This document shows, piece by piece, positions 1 through 9,044 of a stretch of DNA of 64,000 nucleotides. Below the pieces are notes generated by a model. It was given only the letters and a program-made list of their open reading frames with translations, ran no database searches and had not been told where the DNA came from. The first letter of the stretch is position 1. Each line of letters starts with the position of its first letter. The DNA is from Microbulbifer taiwanensis (GTDB lineage Bacteria; Pseudomonadota; Gammaproteobacteria; Pseudomonadales; Cellvibrionaceae): contig NZ_JACZFR010000006.1 in NCBI RefSeq assembly GCF_014904815.1, positions 62,001 through 126,000 of the forward strand, given 5' to 3'. A program made the position numbers and the translations under genes.

Positions 1-66
1 CAGATCAATAATAGTGATACTGATGGAACAGATCAGATCAATAATAGTGATACTGATGGAACAGAC
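1..66 (+). repeat. two perfect 33-bp tandem repeats inside the RTX gene
   Basis: Bases 1-33 and 34-66 are the same apart from the last base (gat versus gac) and encode two copies of the 11-residue unit QINNSDTDGTD. The unit is AT-richer than the GC-rich RTX region that follows. The array is cut by the window edge, so its true copy number is unknown. It probably forms an Asx/Thr-rich linker. Confidence 0.9.
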
Positions 67-3000
67 ACTGTGGTATTTACTGCAGATGTATCACCGGAAT
101 CCGTTTCCGTCTCCCGCTCGGGCGACAACCTGTTGCTGGATTACGGCTCCGGGGACCAGGTGCTGGTGCACAACTTTTTCCGCGAAGAGGGGGCCAGCAG
201 CTATGCCATCGACGAGGTCCGCTTCGACGACGGTACTGTCTGGGATCGGGAAGCCCTGCTGGATATGGCGCTGATCGGCGCCGACAGCGACGACAACCTG
301 ATCGGCTACAGCACGGACGATGTGCTGGAAGGTCATGGCGGCGCCGATGTGCTGCAAGCCCACGCAGGCAACGACAGCCTGTCCGGTGGTGCCGGTGATG
401 ACCGGCTGTACGGCGGTGAGGGCAACGACATCCTTGTGGGTGGCACAGGCAGCGACGAGCTGTCCGGCGGCTCCGGTGATGATATTTACCGCTTCACCCG
501 CGGCGATGGTCTGGACACGCTTGCTGATACCGGCGGTGCGGATCGGGTGGAGTTCACTGATATCGCCTCCAGCGAGGTGCGCGTACGCCGCGAGGGCGCG
601 AACCTGGTGATCAGCCTGCCGGGCACTGCGGACAAATTGATCCTTTCCAGCCAGTACCAGGGTGAGGAGTTGAGCGCAGCCGATACCAGTTTTGAATCCG
701 TCTCCTTTAGCGACGGCGTCACCTGGGATTTCGCCGCATTGATGGACAGAGCCATTGCCGGCAGTACGGACGGCGATGTGATCCAGGGCTTCAGTGCCGA
801 CGAAGTGATCGAAACCCTCGGCGGAGACGATAGCGTACATGCCGGTGCCGGTAGCGACCGGGTCGACGGCGGTGCGGGCAGTGATGTGCTGTATGGCGAG
901 CTCGGCAATGACCATCTGCTGGGTGGCGACGGTGTCGATACCTTGCACGGCGGTGGCGGTGATGACGAGCTGTTCGGCCAAGCGGGTGCCGATATCCTCC
1001 ATGGGGATAGTGGCGACGACCAGCTGTACGGCGGACTGGATAACGACGAGCTATCCGGCGGCAGCGGCGCAGACACGCTTTCCGGGGGCACAGGTGATGA
1101 TCTGCTGCGCGGCGGCAGTGACAACGATAGCCTCCACGGCGACGCCGGCAACGACAAGCTCTACGGCGATAGTGGCGAGGACTCGCTGCACGGTGGCGAT
1201 GGCGACGACGAACTCTATGGTTCGGGCCAGCTGTATGGCGACGCCGGCGCGGACTTGTTGGAGGGCACCGGAACCCTGGCCGGTGGTGCGGACAATGACG
1301 AACTGCGCGGTCTGGGTTCTGCCACCCTGCTGGGCGGGGCCGGTGACGACACTCTGATTGCCGATATCGATCCCTGGTCCGGCAGCGCCAGCACCCTCGC
1401 CGGCGGCACCGGCGACGACACCCTGTACGGCTCCTTCGGCGACGATATTTACCAGTTCAATCTCGGCGACGGCCGCGACACGCTGATCGAGCGCCGCGAC
1501 GGTGAGGCTTACAGCAATGTCGATCCGTCCGCGGATACCCTGCAGTTCGGCGCCGGCATCGATGCCGAGGACCTGCAGTTTGTTCGCACCGGTGACGACC
1601 TGCAGGTGCAACACAGCAACGGCACCGATGCGATCACCATCCGCAATTGGTTCCAGGAGCCGACCGATCACTACAAGGTAAACCGCTTCGAGTTTGCCGG
1701 CGGCACTGTGCTCACCGACACGGATGTGGAAGCGCGCACAGTGACCCTGGGAACCGATGGGGCGGACACCCTGCTGGGCTACCGCGATTTGCACGAGGAA
1801 ATCCGTGCGGGTGCCGGCGACGACCAAGTCTGGGGTCGCACCGGCAACGACGAAATCCACGGCGAAGCCGGGAACGACTACCTGGACGGCGAAGAGGGCG
1901 ACGATCGCCTGTTCGGCGGCGACGGTGTCGACAACCTGGTGGGGCGCAGTGGCGACGATCACATCGAGGGTGGCCTGGGCGGTGACAGCCTCCAGGGTGG
2001 CACCGGGGCCGATCAGCTGTTCGGCCAGGAGGGTGCAGACAAGTTGTTCGGCGGTGACGGAGACGATTACCTGGATGGCGGCGCCGACGATGACTATTTC
2101 GAGGCGGGTGCCGGCAACGACACACTGCTCGGCGGAAGTGGCAACGATCAGCTCAGCGGTAATGGCGGTGACGACCAACTGTCCGGCGGTGCCGGCGATG
2201 ATAAATATGTCTTCGGTGCCGGTAATGGCCACGATGTGATCCTCAACGGCGACGGTGGTGTCGACGGTATCCTCTTCACCGGCGGCCTGTCCGAAGAACG
2301 CCTGACCTTTACCCGAGACGGCGACGACCTGCTGGTCCTGATCGACGACGGCAGCGTCGACAGCGTGCGCGTCCGCGATCATTTCCTCGGCGGCGAGACT
2401 GCCATCGACTGGGTGCAGCCGGACGGCGGTTTCATGATTTCCACTGCGCAGATCAACCAGCGTGTCGGTGGCGGGCAGACCGGTGACTACGACAGCGTGG
2501 TCGAAGGTACCGCCGCTGGCGAACAGCTGGTGGGCAGTGGCGGCAAGGATCTGGTGCAGGGCCTCGGGGGCGACGATACCGTCTTTGCCATGGGCGGCGA
2601 CGACCGCATCGAGGGTGGTGACGGCAACGACCAGCTTTACGGCGGCAACGGTGGCGGTGTCGGCACCGGCAACGACGTGATTGTCGGCGGCGCCGGCAAC
2701 GATATCCTGGTCGGTGAGGACGGCGACGATCAACTGGCCGGGGGTACCGGTGACGACAGCTACTACTACAAGGCCGGTCACGGCGTTGATGTGATCGACA
2801 ACAGCGGCGGCGGCACCGATGGCGTCTTCTTCCTCGACGGCCTGGAGCGCTCCCGCCTCAGCTACCACCGCGACGGTGACGATCTGGTGGTACTGGTCGA
2901 CGGCGACCTGCAGCAGCAGGTGCGGGTCACGGACCACTTCCTCGGCGGCGATTACGCCATCAGCTATATCCAGCCCACAGACGGCGGCAACGCGATTATG

Positions 3001-4590
3001 GCTTCCGAACTGGACGGATTGCTGACGCCGCTGCCCGATGGCAATGGCGGTGACAACGGCGGCGGTGAAACCGATCCGGACGAAGGCGACGGTGGAAATG
3101 GCGGCGACAATGAGCCGTCACCGGAACCCGGTCTGGGCGGAGACGATGTCATTAACGGTACGGCCGCCAGTGAAACCTTGGTGGCAGGTTCCGGCAACGA
3201 TACCTTGTCCGGCGGCGCTGGCAACGACCGTCTGCTCGGCGGTGAGGGCGACGACGTATACGTCTTTACCGGTGGGCAGGACCTGATTGATGAGTCGGCA
3301 GGGGCGGATACGCTGAGGTTCTCTGCCGGCATTACCTTCAACCAGGTGGCTTCCGGGCTGCTCAAGTCCAGCGACGACCTGGTGTTGCGGGTGGACGGCG
3401 GCCCCGACCAGGTAACACTGACGGACTTCTTCCTCGGCGGAGGCGCATTGGTGGAGACCATTGAGTTCGAAAGTGGTGGCCAGCTGACCGCGGAGCAGAT
3501 ATTCGGCGCCTTCGGCCTGCCGATGCCGACGCCGCAGGAAGGCTACGCACAGACCCTGGATGGCAGCACCGGAGACGATGCAGCCCTGGACGGTGGCTCG
3601 GATGCCGACCTGATCCGGGGCTTCAATGGTAACGACCAGTTGCGCGGCGCCGCAGGAAGCGACCGCCTAGAGGGTGGCAACGGCGCCGACAGGCTGACCG
3701 GCGGCAGCGGCGACGATCTGCTGATTGGCGGACGCGGTGATGACACCTATTTCTTCAATGCGGGAGACGGCCAGGATGTGGTCGACAATACCGGCGGAGG
3801 CCTGGATGTGCTGCGCTTTGAAGGTATCGGCTTCAGTGATGTGGCCAGCGGCCTGTTGAAGTCCGGTGACAACCTGGTGTTGCAGGTAAGCGGTGGCAGC
3901 GACCAGGTAACCCTGCGCGACTTTTTCAAGGGCGGCGATCACGCCATTGATCGCATCGAGTTCTCGTCCGGCGGTGAACTGACGGCCGGCCAGATCTTTG
4001 GGGCCTTCGGTTTGAGCAACCCGGATCCCCAGGGTTCGCCGGAATACCAGGGGCTTCCGGATGAGCGCGCTTTCGGTACTGTGACTGTCGGTGACGCGGC
4101 AGATGAGATTTTACTCGCATCGTCCGATGCCGATTTCATCGATGCCGGTGCGGGTAACGACCAGCTGCATGGAAGCCTCGGCGACGACTACCTGATCGGC
4201 GGTGAGGGTGACGATACCTACCACATCGCCGCCGGAGGAGGCGTCGATACCATCAACAACTTCTCCAGCTTGGCGGGTAACGATGAGTTGCAGTTGGCCG
4301 ATGGTATCGAAGAGTCGGAACTGTGGTTCCACCGCGATGGCGACGATCTGGTCGTGGACCTGCTCGGCACCGAGGATCAGGTGCGGGTGCAGGATTGGTA
4401 TCTGGACGCCGCCAACCAGCTGGATGCCGTGCGCACCGATGACTCGGTGATTACCGCCAGTGAGATCGAGCAGCTGGTAACGGCGATGGCCGCGTTCGGC
4501 GCGCCCGCCGGCGGTGAGGTCAACTTGACTTCGGAAGAGCAGAGTCAGGTGAATGCGGCTATTACGGCTGCCTGGCAGGCCAGCGCCTAA
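1..4590 (+). CDS. RTX-type calcium-binding repeat protein, 5' partial
   Basis: Reading frame 1 is open from the first base, so the N-terminus lies outside the window; 1529 codons are visible. Blocks of the RTX nonapeptide (GGxGxDxLx, e.g. GGAGDDRLYGGEGND) alternate with eight copies of a roughly 45-residue module with the pattern DDLvv..G..DqVtv.dfF (near nt 105, 570, 1570, 2300, 2860, 3350, 3850 and 4320), which matches the haemolysin-type calcium-binding-protein-related domain. An acidic Gly/Asp/Pro linker sits near nt 3020-3140. RTX repeats fold into calcium-bound beta-rolls after type I secretion, so this is probably an extracellular or surface protein. No catalytic domain is visible in this part. 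It ends in WQASA, and no ABC exporter genes follow. Function (adhesin, enzyme or S-layer-like) cannot be decided without the N-terminus. Confidence 0.9.
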   Translation, partial: QINNSDTDGTDQINNSDTDGTDTVVFTADVSPESVSVSRSGDNLLLDYGSGDQVLVHNFFREEGASSYAIDEVRFDDGTVWDREALLDMALIGADSDDNLIGYSTDDVLEGHGGADVLQAHAGNDSLSGGAGDDRLYGGEGNDILVGGTGSDELSGGSGDDIYRFTRGDGLDTLADTGGADRVEFTDIASSEVRVRREGANLVISLPGTADKLILSSQYQGEELSAADTSFESVSFSDGVTWDFAALMDRAIAGSTDGDVIQGFSADEVIETLGGDDSVHAGAGSDRVDGGAGSDVLYGELGNDHLLGGDGVDTLHGGGGDDELFGQAGADILHGDSGDDQLYGGLDNDELSGGSGADTLSGGTGDDLLRGGSDNDSLHGDAGNDKLYGDSGEDSLHGGDGDDELYGSGQLYGDAGADLLEGTGTLAGGADNDELRGLGSATLLGGAGDDTLIADIDPWSGSASTLAGGTGDDTLYGSFGDDIYQFNLGDGRDTLIERRDGEAYSNVDPSADTLQFGAGIDAEDLQFVRTGDDLQVQHSNGTDAITIRNWFQEPTDHYKVNRFEFAGGTVLTDTDVEARTVTLGTDGADTLLGYRDLHEEIRAGAGDDQVWGRTGNDEIHGEAGNDYLDGEEGDDRLFGGDGVDNLVGRSGDDHIEGGLGGDSLQGGTGADQLFGQEGADKLFGGDGDDYLDGGADDDYFEAGAGNDTLLGGSGNDQLSGNGGDDQLSGGAGDDKYVFGAGNGHDVILNGDGGVDGILFTGGLSEERLTFTRDGDDLLVLIDDGSVDSVRVRDHFLGGETAIDWVQPDGGFMISTAQINQRVGGGQTGDYDSVVEGTAAGEQLVGSGGKDLVQGLGGDDTVFAMGGDDRIEGGDGNDQLYGGNGGGVGTGNDVIVGGAGNDILVGEDGDDQLAGGTGDDSYYYKAGHGVDVIDNSGGGTDGVFFLDGLERSRLSYHRDGDDLVVLVDGDLQQQVRVTDHFLGGDYAISYIQPTDGGNAIMASELDGLLTPLPDGNGGDNGGGETDPDEGDGGNGGDNEPSPEPGLGGDDVINGTAASETLVAGSGNDTLSGGAGNDRLLGGEGDDVYVFTGGQDLIDESAGADTLRFSAGITFNQVASGLLKSSDDLVLRVDGGPDQVTLTDFFLGGGALVETIEFESGGQLTAEQIFGAFGLPMPTPQEGYAQTLDGSTGDDAALDGGSDADLIRGFNGNDQLRGAAGSDRLEGGNGADRLTGGSGDDLLIGGRGDDTYFFNAGDGQDVVDNTGGGLDVLRFEGIGFSDVASGLLKSGDNLVLQVSGGSDQVTLRDFFKGGDHAIDRIEFSSGGELTAGQIFGAFGLSNPDPQGSPEYQGLPDERAFGTVTVGDAADEILLASSDADFIDAGAGNDQLHGSLGDDYLIGGEGDDTYHIAAGGGVDTINNFSSLAGNDELQLADGIEESELWFHRDGDDLVVDLLGTEDQVRVQDWYLDAANQLDAVRTDDSVITASEIEQLVTAMAAFGAPAGGEVNLTSEEQSQVNAAITAAWQASA

Positions 4591-4603
4591 GCGGTAAGAC
4601 CCC

Positions 4604-4629
4604 GGCCCGGAATTCTAGTTTTCCGGGCC
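4604..4629 (+). terminator. hairpin after the RTX gene
   Basis: A perfect 9-bp stem (ggcccggaa / ttccgggcc) with an 8-nt loop starts 13 nt after the stop codon. It lacks a strong T-tract, so termination is likely but not certain. It lies between convergent genes. Confidence 0.55.
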
Positions 4630-4716
4630 TGGGCCACAGTCCACAATTGGTGCGATCCATGTCCGCGATCAGAATTCGGTGCGTGCATCGAGTCAGATCG
4701 CGGTCATGGGCCGCTG

Positions 4717-5871
4717 CTACACAGAGGCCACTTCTTTCTTGTTCAGCGCCTGCCTACGGTACTCGGTAGGCGACATACCCACCAACCTGCTGAAAAACCG
4801 GTGAAACGCCGACTTGCTGTTGAAACCGGATTCCATCAATACATCCAGGACGGTCATATCCGCCCTGCCCGCATCCGCCAGCAGTGCCTTGGCCTCCTCC
4901 ACCCGGTAGGAATTGATAAATTCGAAGAAGTTGGTGCCGAAGTGTTTGTTGATCACCGCTGAGACCTCTTTTGCCGGCAATTCGATGCGGCCGGAAAACT
5001 GTTCCAGGTTCAGGTTTTTTTTCAGGTAGAGTTTCTCCACTTCCATCGCCTGGCGCACCTTGGTGATGGCGCTGTCCGAGGGTTCACCCGGGGCCGATTC
5101 GCGGCTGCTCGAGGGGCGGGTGACCAGCAGCTGGTGGGCGTAGCTGAGGCTGTAGGCGAAGAAGGCGTTGATCAGGATAAAGGTGACATAGTTGTCGGCG
5201 ATACCGAGCAGGTCGGCGGTCTCCACCGACGAGTACTTGGCCAGCACGTGTACCGCCAGGGTCCAGCCCCAGCTGATCAGTACGCCGTAGGTGAGAATAT
5301 TCAGCCAGTGCAGTTCGGTGGTGGAGAAATGCGAGTACTCGTCTTCCAGCTCGCCCCGGTAGCGGCGCAGCGACAGCACCGCCGCCAGCGCATAGGCCAG
5401 CGGCACCGCGGTGGATATATCCCACACCAGGTCCACAGCGCTTTCCGGGAAGCCCTGGCCGGCGATGGCGATGCGACGCAGGTCGTCGCTGCTGAGGTCG
5501 AAGATGAACAGGTAGAGCACCAGTAGCAGCGCCGGGACCAGGTGCAGCGCGTGGTGTCGCTGCAGGCGCAGGTTCTGCTGGGTAAGGGCAGACACATAGA
5601 GGTAGATGGCCGGTCCCTTCAGCATCAGGGCGCCGAAGAGCAAATAGGGCAGCAGTGTCTGGCCGAACAGCGGCGCCACCTGGAACTGGTCGTTCCACAT
5701 GACCAGGGTACAGGCGGAGGCGGTTGCCACTATCAGCAGGAAGGCGGTCAGCAGCAGGCCGTAATTGCGTGCGCGGATCGGCAGCACCTGCTGGAAGATC
5801 GACAGCAGCAGGCACTCCGCCGCGGTCATCAACAGAACCACGTCGTGAACATTGAAGATGTAGTCTTTCAT
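4717..5871 (-). CDS. AraC-family regulator with N-terminal membrane domain
   Basis: 384 aa from the ATG at 5871 (MKDYIF); a longer in-frame start exists upstream but would add an unrelated hydrophilic leader. The N-terminal two thirds contains about seven hydrophobic segments (roughly residues 7-25, 34-54, 67-87, 99-118, 141-160, 191-211, 226-243). The C-terminal about 100 residues form an AraC/XylS double helix-turn-helix, with the typical GFNSKSAFHRFFSRLVGMSP second helix region. Such membrane-embedded AraC proteins are thought to sense a ligand at the membrane and act on nearby promoters. It is divergent from the GH81 gene across a 255-bp gap that holds a 12-bp inverted repeat, so control of the glucanase gene is a reasonable inference. 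The ligand is unknown. Confidence 0.85.
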   Translation of the reverse strand: MKDYIFNVHDVVLLMTAAECLLLSIFQQVLPIRARNYGLLLTAFLLIVATASACTLVMWNDQFQVAPLFGQTLLPYLLFGALMLKGPAIYLYVSALTQQNLRLQRHHALHLVPALLLVLYLFIFDLSSDDLRRIAIAGQGFPESAVDLVWDISTAVPLAYALAAVLSLRRYRGELEDEYSHFSTTELHWLNILTYGVLISWGWTLAVHVLAKYSSVETADLLGIADNYVTFILINAFFAYSLSYAHQLLVTRPSSSRESAPGEPSDSAITKVRQAMEVEKLYLKKNLNLEQFSGRIELPAKEVSAVINKHFGTNFFEFINSYRVEEAKALLADAGRADMTVLDVLMESGFNSKSAFHRFFSRLVGMSPTEYRRQALNKKEVASV

Positions 5872-6016
5872 CAGCGCACCGGTACAGCATTTTTTATAGG
5901 AGTTATGGCCGCTGAGTATACCCGAAAGCGCCCCGGTGGGCGGCCACAACGGCTGTCCCTGTTTGATGGCGACAAAGTGATACGCCCCGTCTAGCGCCGT
6001 ACTTGGCCCTGCATTG

Positions 6017-6050
6017 CGCCCCACTTTGCGCGAGACGACAAAGTGGGGCG
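6017..6050. promoter_or_regulatory. 12-bp perfect inverted repeat, candidate operator
   Basis: cgccccactttg at 6017-6028 is repeated as its reverse complement at 6039-6050, separated by 10 nt. A related half (gacaaagtgatacgccc) lies near 5970. It sits between the divergent AraC-type regulator and the GH81 gene. It could be a regulator-binding site or a structured leader. No experimental support. Confidence 0.4.
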
Positions 6051-6126
6051 ACGCCCCCGGCCCCCGGCGGGATGATGCCTTCCTGAGTAGTCCCCAAAAA
6101 CGATAAATACTCAGGCGGAATCAGCG

Positions 6127-8952
6127 ATGAAACTTCTCAGCAAAACCTTCTGGCTGGGCATGGCCCTGTCAGCGGCGCCTCTCGCACAGGCGGACTTTTC
6201 CAGCCATGGCGCCGGCAATATCAGCGACACCATCAACCCGGCCGGCTACGGCTGTGTGGTCGATCACGGCACCTGGATTCACAACGCGGGGGTGGTGGAA
6301 CCGGGCGTCAGCTCCTGCAACCCGATTGGCGCACCGACGCCGCGCTACCCGCAGCTGGTGGCGCCGGCCAGCCAGAAGCCCACCATGACCCACCGCTGGT
6401 GGGGCTCGGTATCCTTCCTCGGTGAGATGACCGTGGGCGATTCCGCGGACGCGGCCTATATCACCCCGGACCCGGTCACCGCGCGTATCAGCAACCGCGG
6501 CGCGCGACTCCTGTCGATCCCCGCCGGCATCCGCACCGCGGGCATCGAGAGCAGCTACCCGATTCCCGACCCCTTCAGCGAGGTGTTCGACGGTATCGCG
6601 GTGGGCAACTCGGCCCACGCCGACATGGACGCCTACCTGAAGGATTACAGCGATGGCTCTGTCACCGTGCAGTGGCGCAGCGGCGCCACCCCGGTGATGG
6701 AGGCGACCTTCGTCTACGGTTCGCCCTATGTGTATTTCACCGCGCTGCAGGGACAGCTGGTGCTGCGCACCAAGGCCGGTGACGGACCGGAGAAGGGGAC
6801 CTTCTACAGCGACGGCAACAGTCTCGGTGTCTGGACCGATGTGGCCAGCGTGCGCAACCACTTCCTCGCCGTCGGCGATGGCAGCACCCAGTTCAACAAT
6901 GCCAGCGGCTCGGAAATTACCGTCAGCGGCAGCAGCACCCTCACCGTCGCCTGGTTGCCGGATACCGGTGCCGGCACCATCCAGACCTTTGCCCAGTATG
7001 CGCAACAGTCGGTAGATGAAGTCTTTATCGATTACTCGGTTGAGCGCAGCGACAACTCGGTGACCGTCTCCCACCAGTACCGCTACCAGGGCACGCCGGT
7101 GAATACCCTCGCCGGCCTGATGCCGCTGCAGTGGAAGAATTCCGCCCAGCCGCTCACCGGCTACAAGGCGCGCAGCGCCCGCGGCGTGGTGCAGTTTGCG
7201 GCCACCAGCCAGTTCAGCTACCAGCTGCCGTTTGTCGGCCTGCTGCCCTATTTCCCCGAGGGCATCGGCGACTACGACCAGAACCAATTGCAGCAGCTGG
7301 TGCAGGAATTTATCGATGGCGGCAACTGGAACACCCACACCGATACCTACTGGTCCGGCAAGAATTACGGCAAGGTGGCGGAGCTGGCGGCCATAGCGCG
7401 CAGCAATGGCATGAGCGCCCAGGCGGACCAGCTGCTCAACTGGCTGAAGGCGGAGCTGGAGGACTGGTTCCGCGCGAACACCAGCGGCTCGCTGGATATC
7501 AACAAGTACTTCGTCTACGACGACAACTGGAACACGCTGCTCGGCTTCGACGAATCCTTCGGCGCCCAGCAGCAGCTGAACGACCACCACTTCCACTACG
7601 GTTATTTCGTGCGCGCGGCGGCGGAGATCTGCCGCGTGGATCCAGGCTGGTGCTCACCCTCCGTCTGGGGGCCGATGGTGGAACTGCTGATCCGCGATTA
7701 CGCCGGCGGTCGCAACGACAGCATGTTCCCCTACCTGCGCAATTTCGATCCGGCCAACGGCTTTTCCTGGGCCTCGGGCCACGCCAATTTCGTGCTCGGC
7801 AACAACAATGAATCTACCTCCGAGGCGGCCAACGCCTACGGCGCCATCATCCTGTACGGCCTGATTACCGGCGACGAGGCGCTGGTGGACCGCGGCATCT
7901 ACCTGCACGCTTCCTCCACCGCGGCCTACTGGGAGTACTGGAACAATATCGATCGCTACCGCGGCCTCGGCGGCGACTACGACAACTTCCTGCCCGACTA
8001 TACGCGCATGACCACCTCGATTATCTGGGGCAACGGCCATGTGTTCTCCACCTGGTTCAGCGGTGCCTACGCGCATATTCTCGGTATCCAGGGACTGCCG
8101 CTGAGCCCACTGGTGCTGCATATCGGCCAGCAGCCGGATTACCTGCAGGACTATGTGGCGCTGGGCATGAGCGGTGAATCCAGCAACGGCAAACCCTCGG
8201 GCCTGCCCGCCGACCACTGGCGCGATGTCTGGTGGAATATCTGGGCCATGACCGACGGCGCCGCCGCAGTGGCCGACTTCAATACGATGAATTTCAATTA
8301 CACCCCGGAACAGGGAGAGACCAGGGCGCACACCTACCACTGGATTCACACCTACAAAAACCTGGGTCACCTGGCCAGCGGCAATGGCAGCCTGAGTGCC
8401 GACTACCCGGCGGCGCTGGCCTTCGACAACAATGGCCAGAAGACCTACTTGGCCTACAACTTCGGCGCCACTGCGCGCACGGTCAATTTCTCCGACGGCA
8501 CCAGCTTTTCCGTCCCCGCCGGGCAGATGTCGGTCAACGGCTCCGGCAGCGAGCCACCGCCGCCGGCATTCGATCTGACCATCCAGGCCGAAGACTACAC
8601 CGCTATGGCCGGTGTGCAGACAGAAGCCACAACGGACAGCGGCGGCGGCCTGAATGTGGGCTGGATCGATGCGGGCGACTGGCTGGCCTATGCCAATGTG
8701 CAGATTCCCGAGACCGGCAACTACCGCATCGAGTACCGCGTGGCCAGCGAATCAGCCGGCGGCCGCCTGTCCCTGGACAAGGACGCGGGCCAGGTATTGC
8801 TGGGCCAGGTGGATATTCCGGTGACCGGCGGCTGGCAGAACTGGACCACGGTGCAGCACACGGTGCAGCTGCCGGCGGGCAATTACCAGCTGGGGATTTT
8901 TGCGGAGCAGGGCGGCTGGAATATCAACTGGTTCCGTATCGTAAAAATATAA
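6127..8952 (+). CDS. secreted GH81 endo-beta-1,3-glucanase with C-terminal CBM6
   Basis: 941 aa. A Sec signal peptide (about residues 1-22, cleavage after APLAQA) is followed by a GH81 catalytic region to about residue 800. Family hallmarks: DHHFHYGYFV with the likely catalytic acid Asp486, NDSMFPYLRNFDP, SWASGHANF, and NNNESTSEAANAY with likely catalytic base Glu562 and Glu566. The C-terminal 125 residues (from IQAEDYTAMAG) form a CBM6 beta-sandwich, a module type that often binds beta-glucans. GH81 enzymes cut internal beta-1,3 bonds of laminarin or curdlan by an inverting mechanism. Expected location is extracellular or periplasmic. It is the only beta-glucanase in the window; its neighbours deal with glucose uptake and alpha-glucans. 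A cysteine-rich N-terminal stretch (Cys near residues 39 and 60) may form a disulfide. Confidence 0.93.
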   Translation: MKLLSKTFWLGMALSAAPLAQADFSSHGAGNISDTINPAGYGCVVDHGTWIHNAGVVEPGVSSCNPIGAPTPRYPQLVAPASQKPTMTHRWWGSVSFLGEMTVGDSADAAYITPDPVTARISNRGARLLSIPAGIRTAGIESSYPIPDPFSEVFDGIAVGNSAHADMDAYLKDYSDGSVTVQWRSGATPVMEATFVYGSPYVYFTALQGQLVLRTKAGDGPEKGTFYSDGNSLGVWTDVASVRNHFLAVGDGSTQFNNASGSEITVSGSSTLTVAWLPDTGAGTIQTFAQYAQQSVDEVFIDYSVERSDNSVTVSHQYRYQGTPVNTLAGLMPLQWKNSAQPLTGYKARSARGVVQFAATSQFSYQLPFVGLLPYFPEGIGDYDQNQLQQLVQEFIDGGNWNTHTDTYWSGKNYGKVAELAAIARSNGMSAQADQLLNWLKAELEDWFRANTSGSLDINKYFVYDDNWNTLLGFDESFGAQQQLNDHHFHYGYFVRAAAEICRVDPGWCSPSVWGPMVELLIRDYAGGRNDSMFPYLRNFDPANGFSWASGHANFVLGNNNESTSEAANAYGAIILYGLITGDEALVDRGIYLHASSTAAYWEYWNNIDRYRGLGGDYDNFLPDYTRMTTSIIWGNGHVFSTWFSGAYAHILGIQGLPLSPLVLHIGQQPDYLQDYVALGMSGESSNGKPSGLPADHWRDVWWNIWAMTDGAAAVADFNTMNFNYTPEQGETRAHTYHWIHTYKNLGHLASGNGSLSADYPAALAFDNNGQKTYLAYNFGATARTVNFSDGTSFSVPAGQMSVNGSGSEPPPPAFDLTIQAEDYTAMAGVQTEATTDSGGGLNVGWIDAGDWLAYANVQIPETGNYRIEYRVASESAGGRLSLDKDAGQVLLGQVDIPVTGGWQNWTTVQHTVQLPAGNYQLGIFAEQGGWNINWFRIVKI

Positions 8953-8965
8953 ACAACCCTAAAGA

Positions 8966-8997
8966 GTCGTCACTCCGGCCTGCGCCGGGGTGACGAC
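8966..8997. repeat. intergenic palindrome (CCGG-CCTGCG-CCGG family), likely terminator
   Basis: Stem gtcgtcac / gtgacgac, extended by tccgg / ccggg, loop cctgcg. It directly follows the GH81 stop. The core resembles elements at 26819-26888, 29567-29626, 35713-35782 and 37398-37445, so this is one member of a dispersed family. Confidence 0.75.
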
Positions 8998-9044
8998 CGT
9001 CGTTATTAAGATATCTCAAAAATTATAAAAACCTGGTGAGAGAA

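Noticed and set aside
1..66. CRISPR array
   Set aside because: The repeats are adjacent without spacers and keep the coding frame of the RTX gene.
1051..2937. Long minus-strand open frames opposite the RTX gene
   Set aside because: They mirror the repetitive GC-rich codons of the RTX blocks; no family signature and no ribosome-binding site.
6169..7596. 475-codon minus-strand frame opposite the GH81 gene
   Set aside because: Composition is Val/Ala/Gly-rich shadow sequence; the plus strand has all GH81 motifs.
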